A DNA stretch of 64,000 nt from Roseiarcus sp963832305 (GTDB lineage Bacteria; Pseudomonadota; Alphaproteobacteria; Rhizobiales; Beijerinckiaceae), in contig CAWHTU010000017.1 in assembly GCA_963832305.1 (NCBI GenBank), positions 62,001 to 126,000 of the forward strand. The letters are read 5' to 3'. A program made the position numbers and the translations under genes. Below are positions 59,863-64,000 of the stretch, in pieces. Numbering within the stretch: the first letter of the stretch is position 1; each line of letters begins with the position of its first letter. The notes under the pieces were generated by a model. The model worked only from the letters and a program-made list of their open reading frames with translations. It made no database searches and was not told where the DNA came from.

Positions 59863-61262
59863 CGTCGCTGTCCCGTTTCGGTCGATGGGAGCGCCTGGAC
59901 CGGCTGCGCAGGCCGGCCGCTTTCGATCGGCTCGGGCTCGGTCGCCTCCTCGGCAGGACCGAGTCGGACGATTCTGATCATCAGCGCGAGACCCGCGGGG
60001 AACATGACGAGGTAAACCACGCAATAGCCGGCCAATGAAACCGCAACGTCGAAGCCCGTCAGGGACGGAGACACGGAATCGGCGGTACGCAGGAGCCCAT
60101 AGACTGTCCACGGCTGACGGCCCACTTCGGTGGTCGCCCAGCCGGCCAGCACGGCCACGAAGCCGAGTGGCGAGGCCAGCGTGCAGCACCACAGGAACCA
60201 GCCGGCGTCGAACAGCTCGCCCCGCCAACGCTGCCATAAACTCGCCAAGACCAGCGCGAGCATGATGACAGCTATCCCCACCATGATCCGGAACCCGAAG
60301 AAGGGAACAGCCACCGGCGATGGGCGCTCGTTGGCGGGCCAATCCTTAAGGCCGTGCACCACCCCGTTGGGATCATGGGTCAGAATAAGGCTGCCCAGGT
60401 CAGGGATCGCGATGACGTAACGGTCCGTCTCGGCCTTCTCGTCGGGAATAGCAAACAGATTGAGCGGATCGCGGCCATGCGTATCCCAGATGGCCTCGAT
60501 CGCCGCCAGTTTCGCCGGCTGATGCTCGAGCGTGTTGAGGCCATGCGCGTCGCCAAGCAAGAACTGCAGCGGAACCAGTACGGTCAGGAGCCACAGCGTC
60601 ATCGACAGCATCGTGCGCGCTTCCTCGACGAAACGTACTTGCCGCAGATAGGAGGCCGCCACGCCGACGACTACGAAGCCGGTGGTTATGTAGACCGCGT
60701 CGACGACGTGAGCGAGCCGATAAGGAAAAGACGGGTTGAAGATGATCTGCAGCCAATCCTTCGGCACGAACCGGCCGTCGACGATCTCGTAGCCGGCGGG
60801 CGTCTGCATCCAACTGTTGGTTGAGAGGATCCAGAAGGTCGAAAAGAGCGTGCCGAGGGCGACCATCAGCGCTGCGACGAAGTGAGCCCACGGCGGCACA
60901 AGCTTACGTCCGAACAGCAGCACGCCAAGGAACGCCGCTTCCAGGAAGAATGCGACCAGGCCCTCGTACGCGAGCAGCGGCCCAACGATATCGGCGGCGG
61001 CGTCGGAGTAACGGCTCCAGTTCGTGCCTATCTGGAATGGCATGACGATCCCCGAGACGACGCCCATGCCGAAGGACACCGCGAAAATCTTGATCCAAAA
61101 GCTGGAAATCCGGAGGTAAATTTCCCTCCCAGTGAAGAGATTGAGGCCTTCCAAGACAGCGATGAAGGAGGCAAGGCCGACCGTGAAGGCCGGCAGCAGG
61201 AAATGCCAGCCGATGACCCAAGCGAATTGGATCCGGGACAAGACAAGAGGGTCCAAGCTCAT
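59859..61262 (-). CDS. cydA: Cytochrome bd-type (cyanide-insensitive) quinol oxidase subunit I
   Basis: 467 residues from ATG 61262, polytopic. It begins SLDPLVLSRIQFAWVIGWHF with the first heme-region His. Others are FGMGVVSGIVMPFQIGTNW, FLEAAFLGVLLFGR and GDAHGLNTLEHQPAKLAAIE. WATTEVGRQPWTVYGLLRT matches the CIO branch and the short quinol loop is as in CioA. It binds hemes b and d. It is the first gene of the cydAB operon. Confidence 0.93.
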   Translation of the reverse strand: MSLDPLVLSRIQFAWVIGWHFLLPAFTVGLASFIAVLEGLNLFTGREIYLRISSFWIKIFAVSFGMGVVSGIVMPFQIGTNWSRYSDAAADIVGPLLAYEGLVAFFLEAAFLGVLLFGRKLVPPWAHFVAALMVALGTLFSTFWILSTNSWMQTPAGYEIVDGRFVPKDWLQIIFNPSFPYRLAHVVDAVYITTGFVVVGVAASYLRQVRFVEEARTMLSMTLWLLTVLVPLQFLLGDAHGLNTLEHQPAKLAAIEAIWDTHGRDPLNLFAIPDEKAETDRYVIAIPDLGSLILTHDPNGVVHGLKDWPANERPSPVAVPFFGFRIMVGIAVIMLALVLASLWQRWRGELFDAGWFLWCCTLASPLGFVAVLAGWATTEVGRQPWTVYGLLRTADSVSPSLTGFDVAVSLAGYCVVYLVMFPAGLALMIRIVRLGPAEEATEPEPIESGRPAQPVQALPSTETGQRR

Positions 61263-61833
61263 TGTGCCCCGCCTTTGCCTCCGAACGCCGAGGCGCTTGA
61301 CGCTCCGCCCACGCGAGCGGCCCGATACTATCATCGGGAATTCGCCAGATCACAGTCTTATCGCGACCGAGGCTGCGCACATGGTAAGACTTTGGCAAGA
61401 CTGAAATTTCGTTGAGGCCCGCCGTGGCTTGCAGATGCATTTCGGGGGCGAGCACGCCACCGCCGCGATGTAGGTTCATGACCGCGGTATGCCGCATGAG
61501 TTCCTGGTACAATTGCGACCGCTCGAGATCGGAATCGGAATGACCCGGTCGCACAGCTCGACCCGTGGTCGGCGGCGTTAGCGCGGCGAAGGCGAGGCCG
61601 GGATTGGTCTCGACCGTCGCCTCGGTCAAAGACATGGCTCACGATTCCGGCGCTGCGCGCGGCTTCGACATCACCTTCCCTCGATCGCAGCAAGCGGCTC
61701 GCGGCGCTTCGCTGCGCCTATTTCGCGCTGGCAATGGAATGGTGGCTTTGGCGCGCACTCCGGTCCTTCCCGAGTTGATCTCTATAGGCGCGCTTTCCGC
61801 CCAGTTAAGGCGTTCAAGGGCACGGTCTGGTAG
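61263..61833. other. Region upstream of cydAB, no supported gene
   Basis: About 570 bases between the cydA start and the first 111-bp repeat. A minus frame from 61635 reads MSLTEATVETNPGLAFAALT but runs out of frame into cydA and has no family match. It should contain the cydAB promoter, though no clear -35/-10 or FNR-type TTGAT-N4-ATCAA box was seen. Confidence 0.4.
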
Positions 61834-61944
61834 GTCCGCTTTACGTCGACTCCGGTCCGTCGATGTGGAAACCATGCGTCAGATCTTGACCACCCAGACC
61901 GCCGCCGGTCCGCTTTTACGAAGCTGGCGCGGGAGCGTCGGGCC
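61834..61944. repeat. 111-bp direct repeat, copy 1
   Basis: The segment from GTCCGCTTTACGTCG to GAGCGTCGGGCC recurs at 63885-63995 with four mismatches, all transitions. Read left to right it contains an ATG at 61873 and the possible peptide start MRQILTTQTAAGPLLRSWRG. It abuts a truncated thioesterase fragment on its right side. Confidence 0.85.
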
Positions 61945-62060
61945 TGTCGATCAGGGTCAGCGCCCAGCCGCCATGGACGACCCCGAGCGGGTTCAAGAGA
62001 TGCTCCCCAGCGTCGCCTTCGAAGACCGCGAAGCCCTCGCCGGGCGGTAAACGCGAGGAA
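61945..62060 (-). pseudogene. PaaI-type thioesterase remnant
   Basis: On the minus strand a short piece reads GFAVFEGDAGEHLLNPLGVV, then HGGWALTLID, the core of PaaI/HotDog thioesterases (Asn-Pro-Leu-Gly-x-Val-His-Gly-Gly). About 35 codons of homology are left. The left end stops exactly where the 111-bp repeat begins, and the right end fades into unrelated sequence, so both ends are missing. Confidence 0.6.
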
Positions 62061-62156
62061 GCGGTCTTCGGCTCGGAGCGAGGTCGCGCCAGGAACGGCC
62101 CTTCCCTGAAAGCACTTTGACCCGTGCAGGGATCTAGTCGCGGCTGGCCGTGACGG

Positions 62157-63518
62157 TCATGGAGCGCCGGCGTCATGCGCTATCAGGCCAGGACCGACCG
62201 AGGTCGGGATGTGCGGAACCCGCAGCCCGAAGATCTCCTTGGGTTCGCCGACGCCCCGAAGCTTGAACTGTCCGAGGGATTCCAGGCGTCCGTCGCAGCG
62301 TCCCGCGGCCTCTGCGAACCGAGAGGAAAAGAGGAGATGGCGGTCGAGCACATCGCAAAGCTTCTCCATTCGAACGACTTCGTTGACCGCGGGTCCGATG
62401 ACGGTGAAGTCGAGCCGATCCGCAGCGCCGACATTGCCGTACAGCACTTCACCGACGTGGAGTGCGATGTCGACCTCGGCGAAGGGCAGCCCTTCCGCTT
62501 GGCGCCGCAGGTTCCGCGACTCGACCTTTTCCAAGCTCTCCACCGCGGCCTCGAGGCCACGATTGCAGGCGACCCTCTCCTCGACCTCCTCGAACGATAT
62601 TGTGGCCAGCATCGCGTCGCCGATGAATTTGAGGACATGGCCGCCACGGGTCCGCAACGAGGCCGTCAGCATCTCAAAGGCCTCGTTCAGCATCTCGACG
62701 ATCTGCGCGCCCGAGTTCACGTCGCTGATCCGCGTGAAGCCTCTCAGATCCGCGTACCACAGCACCGAGCGGAGACTGTTGACAGTTCCGCGCTCGACCG
62801 CGCCGGAGTGAACGCGCGCGCCCGCGTCGTACCCAAGATAGGTTCGCAGAAGTCCGGAGGCGATGTCATGACCGGCGTGAGCCTTCATCGCGAGCGACAA
62901 TTCCGGCAAGGTCGAATGCAAAAGCTCGATTTCCGCGTCATGGAACCCGCCGGGACGATCAGTCGTGAAGGAATAGAGAACACCAGTCCCGTGCGAGGGG
63001 TCGGCGTTCTCCCCGAACCTGAATCCGAGGCAGAGATAGTCCGTGGCTCCCGCGTTGTAGAAATCGACAAGAGCGGGAAAGTCTCGCTGGTCCGGCCCCA
63101 GTTCGAGGCGGCGCCGCAGCCACACCTTCTTCTCACCGCCCTGCGAACGCTGGATCAGCGCGTAGAAAGGACTCGCCAGCCATTCCTGTGAGACGGGCCC
63201 GCCGCGCGCGAATTGCTGCTCGCGCACCGATTGCCATTCGCGCTTCCAGGTATAGCCGTAGCCCGTCCACTGCGGATGCAAGGTCTGGGTTGACACATAG
63301 GCGCGCATCAACTCGAAGCCGTGCGCCTCCAGTCGGCGGCAATAGCCTTCGAAGAGATCACGCGCTGTCGCTCCTCGCAGGCCTTGCTCAGTCACCCATA
63401 GTTTGATTTCGTCGACCGCTTCAGGGAGGTTCGCCGCGGAAAGCGCGCGCCCGGGAGAAGACAGCGGTAGTGCGGTGCGAGTTTCGCCGTCGACAAGGCG
63501 AAGCGATGTTTCGTTCAT
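62157..63518 (-). CDS. Class III adenylate/guanylate cyclase
   Basis: 453 residues from ATG 63518, which has AGAAGG upstream and gives MNETSLRLVDGETRT. The N-terminal 240 residues are a sensor region (EIKLWVTEQGLRGATARDLF, RDFPALVDFYNAGATDYLCL) without membrane helices, as in several rhizobial cyclases. The catalytic domain has SVLWYADLRGFTRISDVN with the metal Asp, KFIGDAMLATI and DFTVIGPAVNEVVRMEK. It should make cAMP or cGMP. It differs in its N-terminus from the cyclase at 2242-3678. The gene lies between the two copies of a 111-bp repeat. Confidence 0.85.
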   Translation of the reverse strand: MNETSLRLVDGETRTALPLSSPGRALSAANLPEAVDEIKLWVTEQGLRGATARDLFEGYCRRLEAHGFELMRAYVSTQTLHPQWTGYGYTWKREWQSVREQQFARGGPVSQEWLASPFYALIQRSQGGEKKVWLRRRLELGPDQRDFPALVDFYNAGATDYLCLGFRFGENADPSHGTGVLYSFTTDRPGGFHDAEIELLHSTLPELSLAMKAHAGHDIASGLLRTYLGYDAGARVHSGAVERGTVNSLRSVLWYADLRGFTRISDVNSGAQIVEMLNEAFEMLTASLRTRGGHVLKFIGDAMLATISFEEVEERVACNRGLEAAVESLEKVESRNLRRQAEGLPFAEVDIALHVGEVLYGNVGAADRLDFTVIGPAVNEVVRMEKLCDVLDRHLLFSSRFAEAAGRCDGRLESLGQFKLRGVGEPKEIFGLRVPHIPTSVGPGLIAHDAGAP

Positions 63519-63884
63519 CCGGTCAACCTTCTGCGTTGCCGTCCCAAGATCGGCCCCAACATTCGCCGCGCCCGAATGCGGAGCCGCATATCCAATCGGG
63601 TTTCCTACATAGGCACGCAAGGAAGTCCGGGCAATGATGGTCCGACGGGTCGCGAACGAGACGACTGCGGAGTTCCGCCAGCATATCGGCTGCGGCGACT
63701 GACGCGGTCGTGACGCAGGCTCGAACAATCGGGCTCCCCTCCCTGGTCGCGGACGAGTCACGACGCGATGCCGGTCTTACCCGATTAGGATGACTGCAAA
63801 GGGCGGAAGGCGGACTTAAGAAGGGCTGACCAACAAGGTCCGGAATCCGCCCAATTGCGACATCCACGCCCGCGAGCCAACCGT
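63519..63884. other. Region upstream of the second cyclase
   Basis: About 365 bases with no supported gene. It must hold the cyclase promoter, but no obvious -35/-10 pair was found. It runs up to the second 111-bp repeat copy. Confidence 0.35.
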
Positions 63885-63995
63885 GTCCGCTTCACGTCGA
63901 CTCCGGTCCGTCGATGTGGGAACCATGCGTCAGATCTTGACCACCCAGACCGCCGCCGGCCCGCTTTTACGGAGCTGGCGCGGGAGCGTCGGGCC
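63885..63995. repeat. 111-bp direct repeat, copy 2
   Basis: Near-identical to 61834-61944 (four transitions). Same orientation. It ends five bases before the window edge, so whether it continues into a mobile element cannot be seen. Two of the four differences are silent and one changes Glu to Gly in the frame of the ATG, which weakly favours coding. Confidence 0.85.
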
Positions 63996-64000
63996 CCGGC

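Noticed and set aside
60904..61635. Minus-strand gene of 243 codons upstream of cydA
   Set aside because: It overlaps cydA by about 360 bases in another frame; only its first 120 codons lie outside cydA and they match nothing I know.

Overview
The window looks like chromosomal DNA of a high-GC alphaproteobacterium, most likely of the Hyphomicrobiales (Rhizobiales). Pointers are a poly-HAMP soluble hybrid kinase of a type common in bradyrhizobia-like genomes, a PagL-like deacylase, an AapJ-type amino-acid-binding protein, a cyanide-insensitive type cydAB pair, a DUF3175 protein and small Cys-rich and Trp/His-rich exported proteins. No rRNA, tRNA, CRISPR array or complete insertion sequence was recognised.

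Layout. 0-5.5 kb: small conserved hypotheticals, a CitE-like lyase, a zinc-ribbon class III cyclase and a frameshifted outer-membrane/transporter-like protein. 5.9-14.7 kb: housekeeping genes, mostly on the minus strand (gmk, yicC, a TrmJ-like methyltransferase, two tandem secreted paralogues, greA, carB, a PagL-like protein), plus a tiny His-rich exported peptide. 15.1-23.1 kb: a signalling locus with a 2098-residue hybrid kinase carrying eleven 92-residue HAMP repeats, followed after 17 bp by a second response regulator/kinase hybrid broken by one frameshift. 23.7-38.7 kb: a surface-glycan locus with the heptose genes hldD and hldE, several glycosyltransferases, methyltransferases, a dimethylformamidase-like protein and a broken AMP-ligase/carrier-protein/thioesterase mini-cluster. 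38.7-46 kb: mobA, a TusA-like protein, a YjlB-like cupin, an aldo/keto reductase and a twice-frameshifted Lhr-type helicase. 46.3-54.7 kb: a second glycan locus (a fucosyltransferase-like gene, family 2 glycosyltransferases, a GT-methyltransferase-GT composite, two sugar-nucleotide epimerases), partly lower in GC and rich in single-base frame breaks. 55-63.5 kb: a lipoprotein, an L,D-transpeptidase, an orphan amino-acid-binding protein, small exported proteins, cydAB, and a second class III cyclase flanked by two copies of a 111-bp direct repeat, one abutting a thioesterase gene remnant.

How it fits together. hldE and hldD would supply ADP-heptose for the LPS core, and the surrounding transferases and epimerases probably decorate LPS or another surface polysaccharide. 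The poly-HAMP kinase and its downstream partner look co-transcribed and may form one cytoplasmic phosphorelay. The two cyclases point to cyclic-nucleotide signalling.

Caution: at least eight genes are broken by one-base frame shifts. In nearly every case removing one surplus base, often in a short homopolymer, restores a good protein. This may reflect sequence quality rather than gene decay, so these genes are listed as pseudogenes with the reconstructed product described.
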